Source: Myxococcales bacterium (GTDB lineage Bacteria > Myxococcota_A > Bradymonadia > Bradymonadales > Bradymonadaceae). Taken from it: a DNA stretch of 14,530 bases. The notes beneath the pieces are model-generated. The model worked only from the letters and a program-made list of their open reading frames with translations. It had not been told where the DNA came from and did no database searches. Shown piece after piece: positions 7,172 through 13,986 of the stretch. The stretch lies in contig SKNI01000144.1 of NCBI GenBank assembly GCA_007120615.1, positions 1 to 14,530 on the forward strand. The letters run 5' to 3'. A program made the position numbers and the translations under genes. Position 1 is the first letter of the stretch. Every line of letters begins with the position of its first letter.

Positions 7172-9323
7172 TGGATCCACTGAGCCCAACGGTCGCCGCC
7201 CAATCCCGTTGATGGGGTAGCGCGGCCATCCGGGCTGCCAGACCCCACCCCAGTTCCGGCCAGCGATATCCGATCCGAAAATCCCCGCCGATTTCGGAGG
7301 GGGTGAGAACGCCTCCGAATAACCCGAGCTCCCCGGACCACCGATGAACGCCGGTTCGAATTCGGGTGGCGTGAAGGGTCGATCGTTCTTCGTTGAATTG
7401 TCCCGCCTCCCTGAGGTGATGAGCGACTCCACCCCGAAAGCGGTGTTCGAAGTAGGGCACTCCCCGTAAATCGTTGAGCCCCCGGCCGATAAAGTGCAGC
7501 GACTCCAGCCAGTTGGTCCACCGGATTCGGATCCGAGTGGTCAGCCCCCAATCATCGCATAGTCCTCGGCAAACCGCGTCTACTCCAAGACTCATCGGTC
7601 GGCCTGCAGTGTGGGAGAGGCGCAGGGACGCAAAGGAAAACGAATCCCACTGGCGTCCGGCGCCGTCGTCCATGACGATCAAGCCCGCGGGGATCTCCAG
7701 AAGCCAGGATTCTCCTAAACTCAGTCGTTGATCCAGAAGGGTGCCGAGAAAATTTTGGGGCCCCCGTCGAAGGGTAGTGCTATCGATGAAGCTGCGGTCT
7801 ATTCGGTCGGGAAGTTCGTCGGCAGCGACTACCCGGCGACCGAGAAATACCCGCGGCGATAGATAATGGGGTAGTGAGGCCGGGCTGCCGCGAAGGCCGA
7901 TTCCAGCTTCCGTTGCGAGATCGAGATGCCCACTGCTTCCGGCTCGGGCCCCCAGCGGATCTTGGAGAACTCCCATCTCCAGGTCCCCTCGTATTGTGGG
8001 CCGCCAGAATATTCGCCCCGGAGAACCAAATAAGCGGTCGATTCCGATGTGGATGCCGCTGATACGCCCCTGAAAGGACTCCACCTGTGTCTCGTGATGC
8101 TGCAGTCGTATATCGGCGCGTGCTCCGGCCCCCAGATCCACTCGAGTGCCATAGTGGAGCCAGAAATCAGAGGCAGGAGGGGGACCAGGGGCGATGTCCA
8201 GACCCGCCGGGGAGTCGGAAAAGAAGTTGGCCCCCAGATAAAGATCGTAGTTTTTGCCCGAAGTGGTGAGGCCCGCTCGCTGGGCTCTCCAGGACTGAAA
8301 AAAAGCATCGCGCTCCAGTCTTGTCGCGCGTCCGGGGCGGTACTCAGAGAATGCCCAGCTGACACCGTCTGCCGATAGACTGGCGTGACGTCTGGGAGTG
8401 CCCAGAAAGGACTCCCCGATAAGCTCGACGGCTGCGGGGCCGTGGAGATCGGCAAAGAGGTTCAGCGCCAGGGCCTCGCCGTGGCAACGGTCCGAACTGC
8501 AGAGCGCGGTATCAGTCCAGTGGGCAACTCCCACCCCTCCCACGGCATCAGAATCGGCGAATGCTTGAATGCTCAGGGCGGGGGTTCCCAGAAAATAAGA
8601 GCCCTCGAGCTGCGCTCCGTCTTCGTGGACCCGAAGGGTTGGCGGTAAGAATCCCGAAGGCCGACGGTCCAGGGGATTAACCTGGAGGCCAGGTGAGCCC
8701 ATCCCAGATACTCGAAAGTTTTCGACCGTCCATCTGGAGCCATCGAAACGAGCAGAAGCAGCCCGGGCTCTCTCCCTCGGTAACTCAGTATCGGCCTCAA
8801 AGAATTCAATTTCGCAGGGTTGCTCTGTATCGCCCTTCGGGACATCTCCATCCAACCAGGTGAGACCCTCAACGGTCACTTCCACCGCTCCAGATCGGTC
8901 CTTCTCGGTTCGGTTTTCTCCCATTGTCAGCGAAGTGTTTCGGGTGTCGAAGCTCGAGATGCCTTCTGAAAAGGTGAGGATTCGTCGGCCTTCTTCGAGG
9001 CGAAGTGCCAGGTCTTGCCCCTGGAGTTCATGGGAGTCCATCTGCAGCAAAAAGCGTCCAGCGCGCACCTCGTCCGGCCCGGTTTCGACGTCACCAAGGG
9101 TTACCTTTCCTCGTCGATCTCGGAGCTCTACACAGGGGCAGATATCCCCGTCGCGCGCTGAGCATTGCCAGCGGGGGTCAGCTGCGGGTCCCTCCAAAAG
9201 GTCAATGAGAAGCTCAAAAGATTGTCCGGCCGGAAGTTCCAACGGGGTGGATGCCCGGGCAGGTAGTGCTGCAAATATACAGGCCCCGAATGCGATCAGA
9301 GCTACGTCTCGCAATAAAGGCAT
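7149..9323 (-). CDS. LptD-like outer-membrane beta-barrel protein
   Basis: A 724-residue exported protein. Residues 1-24 form a signal peptide (hydrophobic 8-20, cleavage likely after ARA). Residues about 35-205 are beta-rich and may correspond to the OstA/LptD N-terminal fold. RPSGFLPPTLRVHEDGAQLEGSYFLGTPALSI (221-252 region) recalls the LptD pattern of 'SGfLxP ... nG ... Pyf'. The remainder, about 240-724, has repeated alternating strands (for example LHYGTRVDLGAGARADIRLQ) and ends in Phe, the usual last residue of Omp85/BAM-assembled barrels. Cysteines come in close groups (54, 62, 64; 275, 280; a CxxxC near the C-terminus), possibly disulfides. The best guess is a divergent LptD-type barrel for lipopolysaccharide or another envelope lipid; another outer-membrane porin-like protein is possible. 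It starts 6 bp after the AMIN gene, so the two are probably co-transcribed. Confidence 0.6.
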   Translation of the reverse strand: MPLLRDVALIAFGACIFAALPARASTPLELPAGQSFELLIDLLEGPAADPRWQCSARDGDICPCVELRDRRGKVTLGDVETGPDEVRAGRFLLQMDSHELQGQDLALRLEEGRRILTFSEGISSFDTRNTSLTMGENRTEKDRSGAVEVTVEGLTWLDGDVPKGDTEQPCEIEFFEADTELPRERARAASARFDGSRWTVENFRVSGMGSPGLQVNPLDRRPSGFLPPTLRVHEDGAQLEGSYFLGTPALSIQAFADSDAVGGVGVAHWTDTALCSSDRCHGEALALNLFADLHGPAAVELIGESFLGTPRRHASLSADGVSWAFSEYRPGRATRLERDAFFQSWRAQRAGLTTSGKNYDLYLGANFFSDSPAGLDIAPGPPPASDFWLHYGTRVDLGAGARADIRLQHHETQVESFQGRISGIHIGIDRLFGSPGRIFWRPTIRGDLEMGVLQDPLGARAGSSGHLDLATEAGIGLRGSPASLPHYLSPRVFLGRRVVAADELPDRIDRSFIDSTTLRRGPQNFLGTLLDQRLSLGESWLLEIPAGLIVMDDGAGRQWDSFSFASLRLSHTAGRPMSLGVDAVCRGLCDDWGLTTRIRIRWTNWLESLHFIGRGLNDLRGVPYFEHRFRGGVAHHLREAGQFNEERSTLHATRIRTGVHRWSGELGLFGGVLTPSEIGGDFRIGYRWPELGWGLAARMAALPHQRDWAATVGLSGSINTLPAF

Positions 9324-9329
9324 CAGTAC

Positions 9330-10076
9330 TCATCGCTCGTCGTCTTCGCGCTCTTGATGCGGGAAGTCCACGTAGAGGTATTGACCATCGGTGCTGACCG
9401 ATGGGCGGACATCATCACGCATGGTGAGAGTTACCCGGACGTTTCCATCTCGGGTCTCGGCAGCCTCGATTCGTTGGATGGAACGATCGAAATAGCTGGT
9501 GTCGATGAAGCGGCTAAAATTTCTGGTAGAGATGCTGGCGTTGTCGAAGATGACGATCAGATTATCACCCTCTCGGGATTCCTGGAGGCGATATTGCATT
9601 GTGCGTGGAGATTGAAAAAAGATTCGTGTCCGAGTCTCTTCGGGCTGGAACCCAACCCAGGTCAGCGGGTTGGGGCGGTCGGTTCGTTCCCCGTCCTTTT
9701 TCGCGCGCTCTAAATGGGGGATATCGTCCCGCTTTCCAGGGATAATTCCACGATATAGCTCGGTATGATCTCGTGCAAGAACTTCTCGGGTTCGCTCCTG
9801 GCGAGCCTGAGCGCCGGCGGTGCCGTACATACGGATATTATAAGACCCCACCGGTCGATCATCGGAGCTCTCCCCGTCACCTTCTCGGGGGGCCGGGCTC
9901 TCCTGTGCCTGTTGCTGGGGCACGGGAGCACCGGGCACATGCACCTGGGCACCACTGGTAGTCCCGCCTCCATCATCGCCGTAGGTGCGAACCGTCTGTG
10001 CTTCCGAGGTGGCCGCGGCGAGGGTCATTGCCCCGGCTACGCCGATGGCCATCATCATCAAAGTACGGGACTTCAT
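9330..10076 (-). CDS. Exported AMIN-domain protein
   Basis: A 248-residue secreted protein. Residues 1-26 are a signal peptide (cleavage likely at SEA|QTV). Residues about 30-135 are a low-complexity linker rich in Gly, Pro, Gln and charged residues. In it a short motif appears twice: VRTYG (29-33) and IRMYG (81-85). Residues about 139-240 match the AMIN pattern: FQPEETRTRIFFQSP, then DNLIVIFDNASIS, IQRIEAAETRDGNVRVTLTM, and a closing DGQYLYVDFPH. AMIN domains occur in periplasmic proteins such as PilQ and AmiC and can bind peptidoglycan. The GTG at 10079 is also in frame, but the ATG at 10076 is better placed, with GAGG 5 nt upstream. It heads a two-gene operon with the LptD-like protein, which suggests a joint role in the envelope; the exact role is unknown. 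Confidence 0.8.
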   Translation of the reverse strand: MKSRTLMMMAIGVAGAMTLAAATSEAQTVRTYGDDGGGTTSGAQVHVPGAPVPQQQAQESPAPREGDGESSDDRPVGSYNIRMYGTAGAQARQERTREVLARDHTELYRGIIPGKRDDIPHLERAKKDGERTDRPNPLTWVGFQPEETRTRIFFQSPRTMQYRLQESREGDNLIVIFDNASISTRNFSRFIDTSYFDRSIQRIEAAETRDGNVRVTLTMRDDVRPSVSTDGQYLYVDFPHQEREDDER

Positions 10077-10081
10077 CACTA

Positions 10082-10085
10082 CCTC
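10082..10085 (-). promoter_or_regulatory. Ribosome binding site deciding the AMIN gene start
   Basis: GAGG on the minus strand (10085-10082) lies 5 nt before ATG 10076 but only 2 nt before GTG 10079. This favours the ATG. Confidence 0.5.
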
Positions 10086-10129
10086 GTCAGCTTATCTATC
10101 GTCATTGATTTGGGTGTTTGCACCAGGGA

Positions 10130-10158
10130 AGGGTATCATCGACATAGATTCTGAACAA
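10130..10158 (-). promoter_or_regulatory. Candidate promoter for the AMIN/LptD-like operon
   Basis: On the minus strand TTGTTC (10158-10153) and TACCCT (10135-10130) are separated by 17 bp, about 54 bp upstream of the ATG at 10076. The -35 is the same hexamer as in the candidate promoter at 6357. Identified by eye only. Confidence 0.35.
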
Positions 10159-10201
10159 GTTTTCCCACGGAAGCGGACATGGAGGCCACCCGAAGCACTC
10201 C

Positions 10202-10237
10202 GTCAATTTGACAATCGATACGCCCGATTGCTACCTT
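10202..10237 (+). promoter_or_regulatory. Candidate promoter with nested palindromes
   Basis: A perfect -35 consensus TTGACA (10208-10213) is followed 18 bp later by TACCTT (10232-10237). The -35 overlaps the palindrome GTCAATTTGAC (10202-10212). The spacer holds the inverted repeat CAATCG (10212-10217) / CGATTG (10225-10230). It points to the PHA_gran_rgn gene about 78 bp downstream. The rest of 10077-10314 holds no gene I can support. Confidence 0.4.
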
Positions 10238-10314
10238 CCGGCGCAAATGGTTCCCACCTGCCGGTGAGCAGATGGGCCAACTACTATCCACCCACAGAAC
10301 ACTTGAGGTGCTTT

Positions 10315-10611
10315 ATGTCCGATATCTCCGTTCGTCGTCCCCATGGCATGTCCGAAGAAGATGCCAAAGCAAAAGTAAAAGATGTCGTCACCGATATCGA
10401 AGATGAATTTCCCGCTCTGGTCAATGAGATCAAGTGGAACGGCGATAAGACCCAGGCCGATGTCAAAGGCAAAGGTTTCAACGGCAAATTTCAAATCACC
10501 TCTACCGATGTGATGATCGATATCGATCTGAGTCTCTTTGCCCGTCCTTTTAAGGGGAAGGTCGAGAGCCGAATCGTCGCCCGCATGGAAGAGTATTTCG
10601 GAAAGGCGTAA
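10315..10611 (+). CDS. PHA_gran_rgn-family (polyhydroxyalkanoic acid system) protein
   Basis: A 98-residue protein with the length and pattern of the PHA_gran_rgn family (Pfam PF09650). It begins MSDISVRRPHGMSEEDAKAK, has an amphipathic helix (DAKAKVKDVVTDIEDEF, 16-32), a beta meander (ADVKGKGFNGKFQITSTDVMIDIDLS, about 48-73) and a closing KGKVESRIVARMEEYF helix. The family was named for its link to polyhydroxyalkanoate granules, but many members lie far from PHA genes, and none is visible here, so a PHA role is not shown. I chose the ATG at 10315 over longer upstream readings because GAGG (10305-10308) lies 6 nt before it and family similarity begins at this Met. It precedes the HEAT gene by 71 bp on the same strand. 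Confidence 0.8.
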   Translation: MSDISVRRPHGMSEEDAKAKVKDVVTDIEDEFPALVNEIKWNGDKTQADVKGKGFNGKFQITSTDVMIDIDLSLFARPFKGKVESRIVARMEEYFGKA

Positions 10612-10636
10612 GCCGCTGATCCAGAACATCAAAAGT

Positions 10637-10661
10637 GAGCGCCTCCGTTTGGGAGGCGCTC
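10637..10661 (+). repeat. Strong hairpin between the PHA-family and HEAT genes
   Basis: GAGCGCCTCC (10637-10646) pairs perfectly with GGAGGCGCTC (10652-10661) around a 5-nt loop, a GC-rich 10-bp stem. The plus-strand sequence after it (CTTCACCGG) has no T-run, so it is not a typical terminator. It ends 11 nt before the AGG of the HEAT gene's ribosome binding site. It may partly terminate transcription or shield the mRNA. Confidence 0.65.
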
Positions 10662-10682
10662 CTTCACCGGCAGGTATTGTAA

Positions 10683-12569
10683 ATGAAGAGCTCTCGTAAA
10701 ATGGCCGCCGTTCTGGCATTTGTCCTGGTAAGCGTCAGCGCCACCGCGTTGGCCTCCGAGAAGTCCGAACAGGGACTCAACCTGGCCCAGGAGATGACGG
10801 AGAATGCGTCGCCGGCGGTTCGGGCTGCGGCGCTTGTAACTCTGGGACACGCCGGAAGCACCGCCGACCGCGCACTCCTCGATGAATTTAAGACCGCCGA
10901 CGGTCCGGAAGAGCGAATCTCTGCCGGAGTCGGTCTGATCCTCGCGGGAAATCGGGAGGGGGTTTCCTTTACGGCGGAGCAGGTCCGAGAGGCACGGGGT
11001 ACGTATGAGGTTCTTCGCGACATCTCTGCTATTTTGACCGAAGCACAGATGCGAACGCTGGTTCAGGCGGCCCTGGCCGATGCAACGGGAGAACAACGCC
11101 GTGATATTTTCCGTTTTCTCGGGGGGCGCTCCGGCGATCTCTACGGGATTCTCGCAGAGCAGATGGCCTCCAATGATGAAGAAGTTCGTACCGCCGCTCG
11201 TCAGGCACTTCTTCACAGTGCGCGAGGCGAATCGCTCTCCGTCGCCAATGCCCTGGCTTCCAATCGCGATGAAGAGATTCGAAAACAAGTGCTGGCCATC
11301 ACGAATGCTCTCAAAGATCGTCGCGATATTCGCTCCGACATCATCGAAGTTCTGGAAGCCCGCCTTGGGGACTCCAGCGGAGAGATTCAGCAAGACGCGG
11401 CCCGGCAACTGGTAGCGCTCGGGGAAGAAGGTGGAGCTAACTTTCTGATTCAATCGCTCGCCGAAGCCGACGGGGCAAAGCGCATCTCCACGGGAGAATT
11501 TCTTCTGGGCCACGACATTCGGGCCGATCTCAGCTCCTTGCGTCCGCTGATCGATGACCTGGAAGCCGACCCTGAGGACACCGATCGACAGAAAGAAAGG
11601 GAGGTCCTCTACGAGTTGGCGGCCACAAGTCGCGATGGGGACTTCTTCGATGATCTGGTTCAGAAGTTCAACGGTGATATCGCTGAGGATCGCCTGGTGG
11701 CCGCGCGCTCATTGGGGCGCATGGGTAATGACGACGCTGTAGCCTTATTGCAGCGGGGCCTCTTTGAAGGGCAGAGCGTCGTACGACATCATTCGGCGCG
11801 GGGATTAGGGCATCTGGGCAACGCCGATGCTCTCGGGCAGTTGCGTCGCTCGGTTACCAATGAGCGCGACAAAGCTGTGCGGCTTGAATCCATCAAGGCC
11901 ATCGGTGGGATTCGAGATGTGCGTTCGGTCCAGGTGCTTCGATTTTTGGTGACCGATAACGATTCGGAGATCAAATTAGCCGTTGTCGACGCGTTGAATG
12001 CAATCGGGCTTCCCGAGTCGGCACAGGGGTTGGAGATTCTTGTCCGGGATCGAGATCGCGAGGTGCAATGGCGAGCATTTCTGGCACTGCTACGGATTAA
12101 GCCAGAGACGGCCCAACGCCACCTGACAACCGTGCTGAGAAATCCGCCGGATAGTTTTGCGCGGGATCTAAATCCCTTCGAATTGACCTCCAGCGCCCGC
12201 ACGGCAATTTATAAAAGTCTACTCACTCATTCGGGCAGTCGTGTTCGCACGGCGGCCGTCGAACATGTCAACGCACATCGGGAAGTGCTGCTCCCCGTAG
12301 CCCGAGAGATGGTCATCTCCAAAGAGATCAATGAGGAGACCCGTCGCGCCCTTGTGTTGGTGCTGGTATCTGAAGTCCAAAACGAAGATTTGGCGAGGCT
12401 CGACCGAGTGATGCGCGAATACGGCGAGGAGGCCAGCGGCCAGATCGCAGGGTGGACTCTCGCCCGCAACGCCAGCTCAAACTTTGAGGCCAGCTTTCGC
12501 GGATTTCTGTCCCGCGACGATTCGGTAATGAAGGCCATCTCGGCCTTCGCGCTGACCATGATGGATTGA
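10683..12569 (+). CDS. Exported HEAT-repeat protein
   Basis: A 628-residue protein with a signal peptide at residues 1-24 (KSSRK, then a hydrophobic stretch, cleavage after ALA), so it is probably periplasmic or surface-exposed. The mature part is almost entirely HEAT or PBS-lyase-like helical repeats. The clearest units begin near 44 (SPAVRAAALVTLGHAG), 165 (DEEVRTAARQALLHSA), 334 (AEDRLVAARSLGRMGN), 365 (SVVRHHSARGLGHLGN), 397 (KAVRLESIKAIGGI), 428 (SEIKLAVVDALNAIG) and 459 (REVQWRAFLALLRI), with more degenerate ones between and after. No catalytic motif is seen; a protein-binding scaffold is the natural inference. The ATG at 10683 has AGG 8 nt upstream. It shares strand and possibly transcript with the PHA_gran_rgn gene, and converges on the DUF1285-like gene with 15 bp between stops. 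It is not a recognised named gene. Confidence 0.85.
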   Translation: MKSSRKMAAVLAFVLVSVSATALASEKSEQGLNLAQEMTENASPAVRAAALVTLGHAGSTADRALLDEFKTADGPEERISAGVGLILAGNREGVSFTAEQVREARGTYEVLRDISAILTEAQMRTLVQAALADATGEQRRDIFRFLGGRSGDLYGILAEQMASNDEEVRTAARQALLHSARGESLSVANALASNRDEEIRKQVLAITNALKDRRDIRSDIIEVLEARLGDSSGEIQQDAARQLVALGEEGGANFLIQSLAEADGAKRISTGEFLLGHDIRADLSSLRPLIDDLEADPEDTDRQKEREVLYELAATSRDGDFFDDLVQKFNGDIAEDRLVAARSLGRMGNDDAVALLQRGLFEGQSVVRHHSARGLGHLGNADALGQLRRSVTNERDKAVRLESIKAIGGIRDVRSVQVLRFLVTDNDSEIKLAVVDALNAIGLPESAQGLEILVRDRDREVQWRAFLALLRIKPETAQRHLTTVLRNPPDSFARDLNPFELTSSARTAIYKSLLTHSGSRVRTAAVEHVNAHREVLLPVAREMVISKEINEETRRALVLVLVSEVQNEDLARLDRVMREYGEEASGQIAGWTLARNASSNFEASFRGFLSRDDSVMKAISAFALTMMD

Positions 12570-12581
12570 GATCGAGTTATC

Positions 12582-12629
12582 GGGTCATATCGATGGATTC
12601 TCTACGCTGTCGATATGGCCCAGCTTTTT
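12582..12629 (+). terminator. Terminator of the HEAT gene, inside the convergent gene
   Basis: GGGTCATATCGA (12582-12593) pairs with TCGATATGGCCC (12610-12621) over 12 bp with one T-G wobble, around a 16-nt loop. TTTTT follows on the plus strand at 12625-12629. It begins 12 bp after the HEAT stop. From 12585 on, the stem also encodes the stop and last residues of the minus-strand DUF1285-like gene. There is no T-run on the minus side, so it looks one-directional. The long loop lowers confidence. Confidence 0.55.
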
Positions 12630-13100
12630 CCGCTGGTCACCTAAGACCAGAACCACCTCTCCGCTCTCCTCTTCCAGAAAGTCCATGATCGAGTGGTAGC
12701 TCTTGCGGTCGAAGCGCGCCCGATAGAGGCCGTCTTTGATCGAGCAGTAGAGCCGTCCCCCGGCCCGGTACTCCAAAGAGTCGATGTCCAGCACCTCTTT
12801 GGTCTGGTCGCTCAATTCCAGAGGGGGAGGGCGCTCAGACCAGTGCACCCGGGTTACAAAAAATCCGGTATCTTCCACGACGATAGGGTAGGTAAAGCGG
12901 CCGATTTCGAGCACCCAGGTTCCTCCGTCGGTCCGGGTGACGCTGCGAGAGAAGAGACTCACCACCCGCTGATTTTCGAAATCCAGGCCCTCATGGGTCC
13001 AGCGACCGGTCTCGTCGAGGCGAATCTCCTGTAGTTTTGCACCACTTCTAAGAAAGTCTTGAACAACCTGCGGTAGAGTGGGGTCGATTTCTTCGGTCAT
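12585..13100 (-). CDS. DUF1285-like protein
   Basis: A 171-residue protein without a signal peptide or membrane segment. Residues about 26-85 resemble the DUF1285 pattern: IRLDETGRWTHEGLDFENQRVVSLFSRSV (like 'I.rdGtW.y.G.pI.r..lv.LFasvL'), then TWVLEIGRFTYPIVVEDTGFFV (like the 'y.L.tp.e...I.VeDaPFv' part). The C-terminal 70 residues (110-171) look less like the family. Function of the family is not established. The start is ATG at 13100, with GAGG 8 nt upstream inside the end of the previous gene. Only 3 bp separate the two genes, so they are probably translationally coupled. The assignment is from recalled pattern only. Confidence 0.65.
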   Translation of the reverse strand: MTEEIDPTLPQVVQDFLRSGAKLQEIRLDETGRWTHEGLDFENQRVVSLFSRSVTRTDGGTWVLEIGRFTYPIVVEDTGFFVTRVHWSERPPPLELSDQTKEVLDIDSLEYRAGGRLYCSIKDGLYRARFDRKSYHSIMDFLEEESGEVVLVLGDQRKKLGHIDSVENPSI

Positions 13101-13103
13101 AGC

Positions 13104-13901
13104 TCAGTCCTCTGCGATAACGGGTTTTCCCGTTTCAAAGCGAAAGATGTCACCAGAGAGAGGAGAGCCCGTCTCAGAGAGGATCTCATCGGTGACTGCG
13201 CGCAACTCCTGGAGGGATTCTTCGTCGGCGTTGCGAACGAAGATGAAATGATCAGGGGAGGGAAGGGCGAAGCGAAATCCGGAGTCGATATCGGTATAAT
13301 ATGCGTCGGCGACCACCAGCGCCCGAGCCGCATCGTGGCCGTCGCCCCCGTGAAGGCGGTGCACATATTCTCGGTTCTCTATCTTTCGGGGGGTGATGTT
13401 TCGAGTTTTGTGAAAGAGCAGGCTTCGGGCGCCGGCTGTGATTCGATCTTCGGTGACCCCCCATCTCTCCACCTGAGGGGCGGTGAGCACGCGGATACCC
13501 CGGTCCAGGTGGATCAGGTACACCCATCGAAGATCACCACAGAAGTCGAGCGTCCAGGCTGGCTCCTCGGATACGGCGTCCACACCGTCGGCAAACGTGG
13601 AGACTTCCAGCGCGGGCATCAACCGGCCCACGGTTCCCACAAAATTCCATTCTCCGGCCTTGGAGTGACGAGGTTCGAGTAATACGTGTTTGACTCCGCG
13701 GACATATCCGGCGATTTCTCGGCGGCGAGTTCCATCGTTCTCGGAGAGCTGGGCCATGAAGGGTTTTGGATCGAGGTGGGCCTTCTGAGCCATGATCCCT
13801 TCTCCCTGACTGACGTTGAAGGTGTCTTCTACTCGCACTACCGAAAGGTTTCGCTCGCGGAGGGCCTCGTCGATTTGATTGAGAGTTGCTTCGTCCATCA
13901 T
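13104..13901 (-). CDS. DUF1444-like protein
   Basis: A 265-residue soluble protein with no signal peptide. The second half resembles DUF1444 (B. subtilis YtpQ type, about 270 residues). It has LRWVYLIHLDRGIRVLTAPQVERWGVTEDRITAGARSLL (124-162 region), corresponding to the 'D.......v....l..wg.....l...A..NL' part. Then come HDAARALVVADAYYTD (189-204), FALPSPDHFIFVR (211-223), and LSGDIFRFETGK (248-259), the 'a..LL......G....a.P.rD.lif......lf.v..g' part. The function of DUF1444 proteins is unknown. ATG 13901 is chosen over the adjacent ATG 13898 because AGGA lies 7 nt before it. The next gene upstream on the same strand is a paralogue. This gene leads into the DUF1285-like gene with a 3-bp gap. 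Confidence 0.65.
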   Translation of the reverse strand: MMDEATLNQIDEALRERNLSVVRVEDTFNVSQGEGIMAQKAHLDPKPFMAQLSENDGTRRREIAGYVRGVKHVLLEPRHSKAGEWNFVGTVGRLMPALEVSTFADGVDAVSEEPAWTLDFCGDLRWVYLIHLDRGIRVLTAPQVERWGVTEDRITAGARSLLFHKTRNITPRKIENREYVHRLHGGDGHDAARALVVADAYYTDIDSGFRFALPSPDHFIFVRNADEESLQELRAVTDEILSETGSPLSGDIFRFETGKPVIAED

Positions 13902-13986
13902 ATAAAGATCCTGACGTCTCGTTTAAAAAGGTGGTATCCGAAAAAGGGAAAAGCATGGAGCCGGACTGGCGAAATTAACCACCACT

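Noticed and set aside
9985..10314. An upstream extension of the PHA_gran_rgn frame by 110 residues
   Set aside because: The extension overlaps the AMIN gene's start and its candidate promoter. Family similarity begins at the Met at 10315, which has a good SD.
10629..11513. A 294-residue minus-strand frame opposite the HEAT gene
   Set aside because: It lies antisense to clear HEAT repeats and a signal peptide, and shows no coherent domain.
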